Positions 33,202 through 40,756 of a DNA stretch of 47,284 nt are shown piece after piece. Both the position numbers and the translations under genes were made by a program. The stretch lies in NCBI GenBank assembly GCA_900551365.1, contig URVZ01000006.1, positions 1 through 47,284 on the forward strand, written 5' to 3'. Below the pieces are notes generated by a model. The model was not told the origin of the DNA, did not search any database, and worked only from the letters and a program-made list of their open reading frames with translations. This DNA is from an uncultured Collinsella sp. (GTDB lineage Bacteria; Actinomycetota; Coriobacteriia; Coriobacteriales; Coriobacteriaceae). Within the stretch, counting starts at the first letter, position 1. Each line of letters begins with the position of its first letter.

Positions 33202-33548
33202 GCCGGGAAGACAGGGCTCGGGCGCGGCCGACGTCGGGGCAAAGCCGCGCTCTGCCCCCGCCAGCGCCGAGGCAGAGCTGAGCCCCGCCGCTCCAAGGTC
33301 GAGCCGAGCGGCGGGGCCAACACCAACCCAAAGCAAGCTCGCCCCCTCTATACGCACCAACCGGTCCCCGGAGGCATCCGCCTTTGGGGACCGTTCTTTT
33401 CCCAGCTAGATGTCGTATATAAAGCCTTTTGACAGCTCGATTATGCCCCGTGGGGGTCAAATATAAAGACCTTTGATGGTACGATGCTCGCGTCAATGAC
33501 ATGGTGGCTCTCGACAGGGGTCACCCCGACCCTCTAGGGAGCAAACGC
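33202..33548. other. Intergenic region with a terminator and a direct repeat
   Basis: After the ribbon-helix-helix gene this 347-nt stretch holds GC-rich non-coding sequence, a terminator (33362-33400) and two AT-rich direct repeats before the XRE gene (33418-33432 TATAAAGCCTTTTGA and 33462-33476 TATAAAGACCTTTGA, 44 bp apart start to start). The repeats are candidate operator half-sites for the downstream regulator. Confidence 0.55.
33362..33400 (+). terminator. Rho-independent terminator after the SPFH/RHH pair
   Basis: CGGTCCCC pairs with GGGGACCG (8 bp, extended by the inner GGAGGC/GCC pairing), followed by TTCTTTT on the plus strand. Confidence 0.9.
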
Positions 33549-34169
33549 ATGGAGCTGGGCTCGCACATCAAGGAGCATCGCACGGAGCTCGGACTGTCCC
33601 AAGACGATCTGGCGGAGCGCATCTACGTGTCGCGCCAGACCATCAGCAACTGGGAGTGCGGCCGTACGTATCCGGATGTCCAGAGCCTGCTGCTGCTTTC
33701 CAACGTGTTCGGGGTGACCGTGGACTCCCTCATCAAAGGAGATGTGGAAACCATGGCACAGGTAATGAACGAAGCGGTCAAGAAGTACAACGCCCTCTCC
33801 ACAATCACGGTCGTGAGCGCGGTCGTGTTTTTGGTGCTGAGCGCGTGGGCGGCGTTCCAGTTCGAATGGGGCTGGGGCATGCACATCGCGCCCACCGCGG
33901 CGTTTGCCGCCGTGGCGCTCGTCGTGATGCTCGTGGCGTTCGTGTATATGGAACGCATGAAGAAGCAGCACGACCTCGTCACGTACCGCGAGGTGTTGGC
34001 GTTTAGCCGCGGCGAGCAGGTCGATCGCGACACGCTCGAGGGGCGCCGTGAGCGCGAGATGAACCCTTGGGTCAAGGGCACGCGCAACGCGGTGCAGATC
34101 ATCATCGGCGCCATCGCCGGCGGACTGGTGGGCGTCGGCATCGGCATGCTCGCCAAAATGCTGAGTTAA
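33549..34169 (+). CDS. Membrane-anchored XRE family regulator (copy A)
   Basis: A 206-aa protein. Residues 1-62 form a Cro/C1-type HTH (LGLSQDDLAERIYVSRQTISNWECGRTYPDVQSLLLLSNVF). Two membrane segments lie near residues 86-105 and 113-135, and a third at the C-terminus (IIIGAIAGGLVGVGIGML). Regulators of this plan may sense a membrane signal. ATG 33549 has GGGAG 7 nt upstream. It is the first of four XRE genes within 4 kb. Confidence 0.88.
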   Translation: MELGSHIKEHRTELGLSQDDLAERIYVSRQTISNWECGRTYPDVQSLLLLSNVFGVTVDSLIKGDVETMAQVMNEAVKKYNALSTITVVSAVVFLVLSAWAAFQFEWGWGMHIAPTAAFAAVALVVMLVAFVYMERMKKQHDLVTYREVLAFSRGEQVDRDTLEGRREREMNPWVKGTRNAVQIIIGAIAGGLVGVGIGMLAKMLS

Positions 34170-34212
34170 AAGCGCGGGCACGCACCCGTTCCCCGAAATG
34201 GTATCCCCCTTA

Positions 34213-34247
34213 GCCCCCATTCTGAAGATGTATGCCAGAATGGGGGC
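34213..34247 (+). terminator. Hairpin between XRE copy A and a small membrane protein
   Basis: 12-bp perfect stem GCCCCCATTCTG / CAGAATGGGGGC with an 11-nt loop and no U-tract on either strand. It is 22 nt before the next gene's start, so it could be a weak terminator or a leader structure. Confidence 0.5.
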
Positions 34248-34269
34248 GATTCCCGTTAGGAGGTGCCCC

Positions 34270-34623
34270 ATGAACGTCACCGTACGCGCGTCCCTCATCG
34301 CATTGATCGCAATCGTTGGCGCCTGCTGGGCAATCCCCGTCCTCCTGGTGAGCATCGTCCCATCCGATGCCGGCATGATCGCCATGATGACGCTGATCTA
34401 CCTCGTGCTCCCCGTAACTGCAATCACCCTCGGCCTGCTCGCCGCGAACTCCGCGAGGACGCTCTTCTGGATACCCGCGGCGCTCGGAATCGGATCCGCG
34501 CTCCTGTTTCCCCTCGCGGTCGAGGGCAGCCAGGACCTTGCGTTCCATGGGGTTGCCTATACCGCAATCGGCTACGCCGCCATGGGCCTGCGCACTTGGA
34601 CGACTGCTCGACAACATCGCTAA
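34270..34623 (+). CDS. Small hypothetical membrane protein (four predicted spans)
   Basis: 117 aa, mostly hydrophobic, with four likely spans: near 6-29 (SLIALIAIVGACWAIPVLLV), 35-57, 64-85 and 92-107. A short basic tail (RTWTTARQHR) puts the C-terminus in the cytosol. ATG 34270 has GGAGG 6 nt upstream. No family recognised. It lies between two XRE-membrane regulators and could be a partner of either. Confidence 0.7.
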   Translation: MNVTVRASLIALIAIVGACWAIPVLLVSIVPSDAGMIAMMTLIYLVLPVTAITLGLLAANSARTLFWIPAALGIGSALLFPLAVEGSQDLAFHGVAYTAIGYAAMGLRTWTTARQHR

Positions 34624-34769
34624 GCCATCGCAGCAACAATCATGCAGGTAAACCCCGTTCAAAACAGTTTTTGCAGCGGTCGGCGGGCCTTGCCGCATAT
34701 GATGTACAACAGATTCGATAGCGCACCCGATGTGTTCGCGGGACGCTCCTTCACGACCGGGAGGTGACG

Positions 34770-35366
34770 ATGGACATCAGCAACCAGATCAAGACGAGGC
34801 GCGAGGCGATGGGGCTCTCCCAAGAGCAACTTGCCGAGAAGCTCTATGTATCGCGTCAGACGATCAACAACTGGGAGCGGGACAAGACGTATCCGGACGT
34901 CCAGAGCCTGCTCATGCTGAGCATCCTATTCGACACCTCCATAGACACGCTCGTGAAGGGAGACGTAACCGTTATGGAAGAGGCAGTCGAAAGAGATCGC
35001 AAGCGCATGGGAACGCGGATGCTGCGGCTGGCGGTGGCGTTCGCACTGATACTGTCGCCGGCGTTTAACTGGATGGAGGGCACCTGGGGCGCCGGCGTCG
35101 CCGCGGCTGCGGCGTTCCTGCCGGCGATAGCGGCGCTTGTTGTCGCGACCGTCCTCGAGCGCATCAAGCGCGAGAACGACCTGGTGACATACCGCGAGAT
35201 CCTCGCCTTCATGAACGGCGAGGCGAACATCGAGCGCGATCCGCGGGCACTCCCCCGCCGCGCGTGGCCGACGAAGCACCGACTGGCGTACGACTTACTG
35301 ACCTTCTTCGCCGCAGCCGCCATCGGCGGAGCACTCGGCTTTGCCGTGTGGGGGCTGCTGAACTAG
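34770..35366 (+). CDS. Membrane-anchored XRE family regulator (copy B, intact parent of the duplication)
   Basis: A 198-aa protein. The HTH domain is at 1-62 (MGLSQEQLAEKLYVSRQTINNWERDKTYPDVQSLLML), two membrane spans lie near 86-103 and 108-128, and a C-terminal span is FFAAAAIGGALGFAVWGLL. It closely resembles copy A in layout and in the linker phrase DLVTYREILAF. ATG 34770 (GGGAGG 5 nt upstream) is preferred to a GTG six bases earlier. Bases 34791-35206 recur almost identically at 37262-37677. Confidence 0.88.
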   Translation: MDISNQIKTRREAMGLSQEQLAEKLYVSRQTINNWERDKTYPDVQSLLMLSILFDTSIDTLVKGDVTVMEEAVERDRKRMGTRMLRLAVAFALILSPAFNWMEGTWGAGVAAAAAFLPAIAALVVATVLERIKRENDLVTYREILAFMNGEANIERDPRALPRRAWPTKHRLAYDLLTFFAAAAIGGALGFAVWGLLN

Positions 35367-35382
35367 AGGCAGCATCTGCCGA

Positions 35383-35448
35383 AGTCCGCATCACGCGCGT
35401 CAAGAATCAGCGTTTTTGGGCGCCAGCGTTGCGCTCGTGATGCGGACT
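35383..35448. repeat. 66-bp palindrome after XRE copy B
   Basis: 13-bp perfect arms AGTCCGCATCACG / CGTGATGCGGACT around a 40-nt centre. It starts 17 nt after the XRE stop. There is no U-tract on the plus strand directly after the stem. It may act as an end-of-gene structure or be a dispersed element. Confidence 0.65.
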
Positions 35449-35540
35449 CGAAGGTGCCCGCAGCCGAAGACTTCAAATTGACGGCAAGAACTAGCTTGAG
35501 GCCCGCTCCACGCCGGCAATACAGCACCACCCAGCAAAAT

Positions 35541-35573
35541 GCGGGCGGCCCCGGCACACCCGAGGCCGCCCGC
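35541..35573 (-). terminator. Terminator hairpin after the minus-strand XRE gene
   Basis: 10-bp perfect stem GCGGGCGGCC / GGCCGCCCGC with a 13-nt loop, followed on the minus strand by ATTTTG. It lies 30 nt after the stop codon of the XRE gene on that strand. Confidence 0.75.
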
Positions 35574-35602
35574 TTCATTCAGACGGATGTCTTCGAACGC
35601 CT

Positions 35603-36736
35603 CTACTCCCTATCGCCGCATGCAGCCGCATCATTCTCATCGTCATCGTCGATAACGATAAGGGCGATAGCGGAGCCCAAGCTACCGACGACCCACGGGA
35701 GCCAGAACAGGCCGCCGATCCCCTCGGACGCATCCATGGCAGCACCGACGAACAGCCAGATGAGCGCGATGATGGTGGAGGCGAGCATGATCACGACGCA
35801 AGCCCTCTTCTTGCGCGCCGCTGTACGGCGATACTTGGGATTGCACGCGCGCAGATACGCCTCGCGGCTCTGGGGATCCAGCTGCGACAGCTCCTCCGCA
35901 CTCAATTCGACCGTCTCGAGCCACTCCTTGTTGTACTCCGCGACATCCATGCGGCCCCACAGCATGCCCCAGTGGACAATCACCCCAACACCGACGGCGA
36001 CCAGGACCATCATCAACGTGTCGCCATATACCTGGACGTTCGCCTCCACCTCAAACAGCGCCGATACGGCGATGCCAAGAAGGATGATCGCGATACCCGA
36101 AACGATCGCGATCGAAGCACGACGACGCTCTGCCGCCTTTTGCTCTGCGGTGTAAAAGTCCGCAACATACGGATGGGCTTCCACAAAAGCCGCGTGCTCC
36201 ATGCCGGATGGAATAAGGAATCCCAAGCCAGCGGCAACGAGCGCGAACAACGCCATGAGGACGATTCCGTCTGAGTGCAGGACCTCATCGGTGAAGACCG
36301 CGGCGGCGACCCCCAGGATGATGAGCGCCACACCGAGTGCGACCTTGCGGGCAAATGCGACCATGTGCTCGTCATAGCCGCATACATCCGTGTTGGGACC
36401 GACGGGGATCGCGGGCACAAAGGCGGATCCGATGTCGGACAACGAGTTCCGCCCGTGCGGAGCCTCGACGCGGACGACGGCGTTCCCATCGTTTTGCACG
36501 CCATCCGCGGCGCTCTGGCTCACGGCCGCGCGGCGCGACACGTCCCCCTGCACCAGGTCATCGAGCGAGCACTCGAAAATCTGGCACATTTTGATGAGCT
36601 TATCCATCTCCGGGTAGGACTTCTCGGCCTCCCACTTGGTGACGGACTGGCGGGATACCCCAAGCAGCATGGCGAGCTGCTCCTGGGTCATATGGCGCTC
36701 GGCGCGCAGATACTGAAGGTTGGTACGGAAGCTCAT
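35603..36736 (-). CDS. Membrane-anchored XRE family regulator (copy C, long form)
   Basis: A 377-aa protein. The HTH domain occupies residues 1-62 (LRAERHMTQEQLAMLLGVSRQSVTKWEAEKSYPEMDKLIKMCQIF). A linker follows, then two pairs of spans in the middle (near 137-155 and 165-182, then 218-238 and 247-268) and two near the C-terminus (IMLASTIIALIWLFVGAAM, WLPWVVGSLGSAIALIVI). It ends in a very acidic DDDDEND tail. ATG 36736 has AGAGGA 7 nt upstream. It is convergent with copy B. It is longer and more distant than the other copies. Confidence 0.87.
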   Translation of the reverse strand: MSFRTNLQYLRAERHMTQEQLAMLLGVSRQSVTKWEAEKSYPEMDKLIKMCQIFECSLDDLVQGDVSRRAAVSQSAADGVQNDGNAVVRVEAPHGRNSLSDIGSAFVPAIPVGPNTDVCGYDEHMVAFARKVALGVALIILGVAAAVFTDEVLHSDGIVLMALFALVAAGLGFLIPSGMEHAAFVEAHPYVADFYTAEQKAAERRRASIAIVSGIAIILLGIAVSALFEVEANVQVYGDTLMMVLVAVGVGVIVHWGMLWGRMDVAEYNKEWLETVELSAEELSQLDPQSREAYLRACNPKYRRTAARKKRACVVIMLASTIIALIWLFVGAAMDASEGIGGLFWLPWVVGSLGSAIALIVIDDDDENDAAACGDRE

Positions 36737-37086
36737 AGTAGGTCCTCTCGTTGGCTGGAAGCGGGCACGCGGGCGTCGTGATCTTGGCTCACGGCGACGG
36801 CGCGGGCGCGACATCCCAGCGTTCGGTGCTTTCCTGCCGGCGACTTACACACTACGGTAGCCACATGGCGGAAACCACCAACTTGAGGCTTCATTTTACG
36901 CAACCTGCAGGCACCCTATGGTTGCAAACCGCAGGTAGATTGAATGGACGTCAAATTATTAGGAGCTTGCATCACCTGTGAACTCAAACGGTCCCCGCCG
37001 ATGTTACGACCCGTTGCTTGCGGCAACGGGCCATCTGCGGGCAGCATTGCGGTAACGTAGGAACCGGGCGAGAGAAAGGATCCGCC
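36737..37086. other. Intergenic region between divergent XRE genes
   Basis: 350 nt. A 38-codon plus-strand frame (36865-36981) has no binding site. Near the middle GCAACCTGCAGG and CCTATGGTTGC-like segments form weak inverted pairs. No promoter with both boxes is clear. It probably contains the control regions of both XRE genes. Confidence 0.4.
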
Positions 37087-37677
37087 ATGCTGAACGAGAA
37101 CATCCAGGCCCTCAGGAAATCGAAAGGGCTATCGCAGGAGGAGCTCGCGCTCAAGCTGAACGTGGTGAGGCAGACGGTTTCCAAATGGGAACGCAGGCTC
37201 TCGGTGCCCGACGCGGAGATACTCGTCGCCCTCGGTGAGACGCTCGACGTGCCGGTGAGTAAAGACGAGGCGCGAGGCGATGGGGCTCTCCCAAGAACAG
37301 CTCGCCGAGAAACTCTACGTGTCGCGTCAGACGATCAGCAACTGGGAGCGGGACAAGACGTATCCGGACGTCCAGAGCCTGCTCATGCTGAGCATCCTAT
37401 TCGACACCTCCATAGACACGCTCGTGAAGGGAGACGTAACCGTTATGGAAGAGGCAGTCGAAAGAGATCGCAAGCGCATGGGAACGCGGATGCTGCGGCT
37501 GGCGGTGGCGTTCGCACTGATACTGTCGCCGGCGTTTAACTGGATGGAGGGCACCTGGGGCGCCGGCGTCGCCGCGGCTGCGGCGTTCCTGCCGGCGATA
37601 GCGGCGCTTGTTGTCGCAACCGTCCTCGAGCGCATCAAGCGCGAGAACGACCTGGTGACCTACCGCGAGATCCTCGC
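37087..37677 (+). pseudogene. Chimeric, out-of-frame XRE regulator made by a 416-bp duplication
   Basis: The first 57 codons (MLNENIQALRKSKGLSQEEL... ending LGETLDVPVS) are an XRE HTH domain different from copy B. At 37262 the sequence changes to a near-identical copy of 34791-35206, joined out of frame, so the chimera reads nonsense after the joint. In its own frame the copied part encodes copy B residues from the HTH to DLVTYREILA and then ends abruptly at 37677. About nine differences are seen over 416 aligned bases, clustered at the two ends; the middle looks identical. Confidence 0.8.
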
Positions 37678-37729
37678 TGTCCGCAATGCAGACAGGTGCT
37701 TTACAGCCACAAGCGCGATAGTTTCAACA

Positions 37730-37748
37730 ACAAGATGCAGTGCCCCAG
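37730..37748 (-). repeat. Half copy of the structured intergenic repeat (copy 4)
   Basis: ACAAGATGCAGTGCCCCAG matches the 3' strand of copies 1-3 (GGCAAGATGCGATGCCCC in copy 3). It sits 5 nt beyond the stop codon of the minus-strand CyuA-like gene, like the others. The opposite strand of the stem is missing, probably lost at the recombination joint that created the XRE chimera 53 nt away. Confidence 0.6.
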
Positions 37749-37753
37749 AGCCC

Positions 37754-39076
37754 CTAGCAGTCGACGATGGTCTTGCCGATCATGATGTTGAGGATCTCGA
37801 TGTCGGTGTCCTTCATGCCCACGCGGCCTACGTAGCCCATACTGGCGATTGTTTGCTCAACGGTATCTTGGATCAGGCCCTCGCCGGCGCGGAAGCCGCG
37901 ACCCTGCATGGCCATATCATGGCCCAGAATCGCCGCATCGACGGCAGCCGAGATCTTGGCGGCACAGCTCGCCTTGGCGCCGTCGCACACGATGCCGCCC
38001 ACGTTACCGAGCGTGTTCGAGACGGTCGCGCCAATCTGTTCGCGCGTGCCACCGCACAGCCAGGTAATCGCAGCGCCGGCGCCGCACGCAGCGCAAATAG
38101 CACCGCAAAACGCCGAAAGCGCACCAATATAGCTCTTGATATGCACGGCGATAAGATCGGACAGCATCACGGCGCGCACCAGGCGCTCGTGGTCGCAACG
38201 CAGGTACTCGGCATACTCCATGACGGGCAATGCGCAGGTAATGCCCTGATTGCCCGAGCCGCACACAATGGCGACCGGCAGCGCGCAACCGTTCATGCGG
38301 GCGTCGGACCCGGCGGCCGCACGGGCACGGGCGCGGCAGGCGACGTCATCGGCACGAGCACCCAGCAGCGTACGGCCCACCTCGGCGCCCCAAGCGTGCG
38401 CGAGACCCTCGGCACTGATCGCGCCATTCAGCTCAATCTGACGCTCAACGGCAGCGCGGGCGTCCTCAATGTCACCGTCCTCGATAAAGTCGATGATGGT
38501 CTCGATCGACATGGGCGTGTCGGCGTTATCTGCCGCACGCTCGGCCACCACGCGCTCGGCGCAGGCGGCGCACTCCCCCGCCGACTTACCGCATACCGGA
38601 ATACCGTCGAGCGTATGGCACGTGACATTAGTGTGGTGATCGGTAATCTCGACGACCGCGGTATGGCCCCCGGCCGTCGCAGTCACCTTGATGTAGAGGT
38701 TGGGCACACCCTCGACAAGCGACACATCGCAGTAGTCCGCATCGGCAAGCAGCTCGGCCACGCGGGCGCGGTCCGCGTCATCGACGCTCTCGAGCACCTC
38801 GAGCGCGCTCTTGGCGTCGCCGCCCACGGCACCCAGCACGGCCGCGGCCTCAATACCGTGCATACCGCCCGAGTTGGGCACGGTCACGCTCTTGACGTTC
38901 TTGATGATGTTGCCCGAGCAGGCAACATCCATATGATCGGGTTCGCAACCGAGCGTCTGGCTCGCCAGCGCCGCTGCATAAGCAACGGCAATGGGCTCGG
39001 TGCAGCCGAGTGCACAAACAAGTTCGCGGTTCAAAACATCGCAAAACGCGGCATCACGAAGGGAATCGGCAGGCAT
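37754..39076 (-). CDS. L-cysteine desulfidase CyuA-like protein (UPF0597 / serine dehydratase alpha superfamily)
   Basis: A 440-aa protein. The N-terminal GCTEPIAVAYAAALA motif and CSGNIIKNVKSVTVPNSGG are UPF0597 signatures. The C-terminal domain has IVCGSGNQGITCALPV, CGAICAACGAGAAITWLCGG and NTLGNVGGIVCDGAKASCAAKIS, whose Cys residues suit an oxygen-sensitive [4Fe-4S] cluster. Members break cysteine down to pyruvate, sulfide and ammonia. ATG 39076 has AGGAG 6 nt upstream. It is divergent from rpiB. A promoter with TTGTTA (39137-39142) and TATTAT (39113-39118), 18 nt apart on the minus strand, precedes it. Confidence 0.88.
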   Translation of the reverse strand: MPADSLRDAAFCDVLNRELVCALGCTEPIAVAYAAALASQTLGCEPDHMDVACSGNIIKNVKSVTVPNSGGMHGIEAAAVLGAVGGDAKSALEVLESVDDADRARVAELLADADYCDVSLVEGVPNLYIKVTATAGGHTAVVEITDHHTNVTCHTLDGIPVCGKSAGECAACAERVVAERAADNADTPMSIETIIDFIEDGDIEDARAAVERQIELNGAISAEGLAHAWGAEVGRTLLGARADDVACRARARAAAGSDARMNGCALPVAIVCGSGNQGITCALPVMEYAEYLRCDHERLVRAVMLSDLIAVHIKSYIGALSAFCGAICAACGAGAAITWLCGGTREQIGATVSNTLGNVGGIVCDGAKASCAAKISAAVDAAILGHDMAMQGRGFRAGEGLIQDTVEQTIASMGYVGRVGMKDTDIEILNIMIGKTIVDC

Positions 39077-39112
39077 AGGTATCTCCTACTTGTATAACGG
39101 GCTGGGCTCTCA

Positions 39113-39142
39113 ATAATAATTAGCTCTTTTATTTGATAACAA
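39113..39142 (-). promoter_or_regulatory. Promoter of the CyuA-like gene
   Basis: Minus-strand TTGTTA (39137-39142), 18-nt spacer, TATTAT (39113-39118), about 37 nt before the start codon. The surroundings are AT-rich against a GC-rich background. Confidence 0.65.
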
Positions 39143-39173
39143 TGCATCAAAAACCGCAACCCAGGTTCCGGTA

Positions 39174-39205
39174 GACGGCATTCAGGCGCAAACTGACGGC
39201 ATTCA
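39174..39205. promoter_or_regulatory. Direct repeat GACGGCATTCA, two helical turns apart
   Basis: GACGGCATTCA occurs at 39174-39184 and 39195-39205, exactly 21 bp apart. It lies just upstream of the CyuA-like promoter and between the divergent genes. Direct repeats in phase with the helix are typical of activator or LysR/Lrp-type binding sites. The regulator is unknown. Confidence 0.5.
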
Positions 39206-39347
39206 TTCATGAGAAACCGGTCTTGTTGCATGCTAAAGCGTTTGACCAAAAAACGCCCAAGCGTTTACACAAAAGTCGCGCTATCATGCAGTCGAACGCG
39301 GTAAAACCTCTAGCAATCTCGCCGCACAGACCAGAGAGGAACTATCC

Positions 39348-39815
39348 ATGAAGATCGGTATCGGTAACGACCACGCCGCCGTCGAGCTCAAGAACATCAT
39401 CTCCGAGCACCTGAAGGAGCGCGGCTGCGAGGTCGTGAACTTTGGCACCGACACCTCCGAGAGCTTTGACTACCCCATCGCCGGCTACAAGGTGGGTAAG
39501 GCCGTTGCCAACGGCGACGTCGATCTAGGCATCCTGATCTGTGGCACCGGCGTCGGTATCAGCCTGGCTGCCAACAAGGTCGAGGGCGTACGCGCCGTCG
39601 TGTGCTCCGAGCCCTTCAGCGCCAAGCTCTCCCGCATGCACAACAATACCAACGTGCTCGCTTTTGGCGCCCGCGTCGTGGGCTCCGAGCTCGCCAAGAT
39701 GATCGTCGACGAGTGGCTCGACGCCGAGTTTGAGGGCGGTCGTCACGAGCGTCGCGTTAACCTCCTCAACGAGATCGATCACACGCGCGCCCTTAAGATC
39801 GTCGACGAAGCCTAA
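39348..39815 (+). CDS. rpiB: Ribose 5-phosphate isomerase B
   Basis: A 155-aa RpiB/LacAB-fold enzyme. GIGNDHAAVELKNII is the N-terminal phosphate-binding motif and ILICGTGVGISLAANKVEGVRAV contains the active-site Cys. MHNNTNVLAFGARVVG follows, with the usual NxNVLxxG motif. It interconverts ribose 5-phosphate and ribulose 5-phosphate in the pentose phosphate pathway. ATG 39348 follows AGAGAGGA. A strong terminator lies 24 nt after the stop. Confidence 0.95.
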   Translation: MKIGIGNDHAAVELKNIISEHLKERGCEVVNFGTDTSESFDYPIAGYKVGKAVANGDVDLGILICGTGVGISLAANKVEGVRAVVCSEPFSAKLSRMHNNTNVLAFGARVVGSELAKMIVDEWLDAEFEGGRHERRVNLLNEIDHTRALKIVDEA

Positions 39816-39839
39816 ACTATTCAGTGCCACAAGCTAACA

Positions 39840-39890
39840 GCAGGGGCCCGCTCGGAACACATGTCCGAGCGGGCCCCTGCATAGATTTTG
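39840..39890 (+). terminator. Rho-independent terminator after rpiB
   Basis: 17-bp perfect stem GCAGGGGCCCGCTCGGA / TCCGAGCGGGCCCCTGC (39840-39880) with a 7-nt loop, then ATAGATTTTG on the plus strand. Confidence 0.92.
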
Positions 39891-39892
39891 GA

Positions 39893-39928
39893 ATAAAAGG
39901 GCGCCGCGGATGGAGTTCCGCGGCGCCC
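39893..39928 (-). terminator. Rho-independent terminator after ndk
   Basis: 12-bp perfect stem GGGCGCCGCGGA / TCCGCGGCGCCC (39899-39928) with a 6-nt loop, followed on the minus strand by TTTTATT. It lies 38 nt after the ndk stop, back to back with the rpiB terminator. Confidence 0.93.
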
Positions 39929-39966
39929 AAGCCACACGCTAACAGCTTTAAGGAGTCAAAGCTGGT

Positions 39967-40371
39967 TTAGCCAAAGAAGCGCTTGATCTCAATCTCGGCG
40001 TTCTCCAGGCAGTCGGAGCCGTGGATCACGTTGGCGTTGACATCGACGGCAAAGTCGCCGCGGATGGTACCAGGAGCAGCCTCAAGCGGGTTGGTAGCGC
40101 CCATGAGGGTGCGCATCTTAGCAACAGCGGAGAGACCGGAAACGACCATCTTGACGACCGGACCGCTCGTCATAAAGTCGCAGAGACCGCCAAAGAAGGG
40201 CTTGTCGGCCAGATGGGCGTAGTGCTCCTCGACGGTAGCGCGCTCGAGCGTGGTCATCTCCATGCGCTCGATGACAAGGCCGCTGCGCTCAATGCGAGCA
40301 ACGATCTCGCCGATCTTGCGGTCGCGCACGGCGTCGGGCTTAATCATGATGAAGGTCTTCTCGATAGCCAT
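39967..40371 (-). CDS. ndk: Nucleoside diphosphate kinase
   Basis: A 134-aa NDK. It has the KPDAV motif after TFIMIKPDAVRDRKIG, GPVVKMVVSG, the nucleotide-loop MRTLMGATNPLEAAPGTIRGDF and the catalytic His in NVIHGSDCLENAEIEI. It balances NTP pools by phosphate transfer. ATG 40371 is preceded by AAAGG at 8 nt. Monocistronic, with its own terminator. Confidence 0.96.
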   Translation of the reverse strand: MAIEKTFIMIKPDAVRDRKIGEIVARIERSGLVIERMEMTTLERATVEEHYAHLADKPFFGGLCDFMTSGPVVKMVVSGLSAVAKMRTLMGATNPLEAAPGTIRGDFAVDVNANVIHGSDCLENAEIEIKRFFG

Positions 40372-40756
40372 AAAAGTAGCCTTTCAAGTAGGTTCGCGCG
40401 TGCCCAAGTCCCATTCCGGCACCCGCCTGGACTGCATCGTAACAGAGTTTTAGCTGCAGTTAAACAAAAAGCTGTTTATTGAAACGTTGCAATTTATTAA
40501 AGCGCTCCATATGTGTCACTTCTGTTTCGAAGCCCGATTAGAGTACCATCCGACCGCCCATCAACCGCGCCGAACAGAGCAGGCGGTCGGTTGCCGCCCG
40601 CGAACGTATCCCCTTCACAACCTGCCCAAAGGTCCGACAGAAGTTCTCGACAAGCCCCTCCCCCATAGCAACAAAATACGGGCTCCCACATCAGCAGGCG
40701 CCCGTAAAGCGAAAACGATTTATCAATACATGGCCAAAACGGCTTCAGCCAAACCT
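40372..40756. other. 385-nt intergenic region between argH and ndk
   Basis: It holds the argH terminator (40670-40704) and an inverted repeat CCGACCGCC / GGCGGTCGG (40550-40590). The AT-rich stretch before ndk presumably carries the ndk promoter. A 42-codon minus-strand frame starting near 40667 (MGEGLVENFCRTFGQVVKGI...) has no binding site and was not called. The length suggests an undetected element. Confidence 0.5.
40670..40704 (-). terminator. Rho-independent terminator after argH
   Basis: On the minus strand, CGGGCGCC pairs with GGAGCCCG (8 bp with one G-U, 10-nt loop) and is followed by TATTTTGTT, 53 nt after the argH stop. Confidence 0.75.

Noticed and set aside
36865..36981. A 38-codon plus-strand frame (MAETTNLRLHFTQPAG...) that faintly recalls the start of a glycoside hydrolase
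   Set aside because: No ribosome-binding site, no promoter and no continuation in any frame. The likeness is too short to support even a gene remnant.
37678..39097. A long plus-strand frame continuing from the duplicated XRE fragment
   Set aside because: It only continues because it runs antisense to the CyuA-like gene. The protein-like sequence ends at DLVTYREILA and the rest is a shadow.
40540..40667. A 42-codon minus-strand frame after the argH terminator
   Set aside because: The start has no Shine-Dalgarno sequence and the frame overlaps an inverted repeat. It cannot be told from chance.
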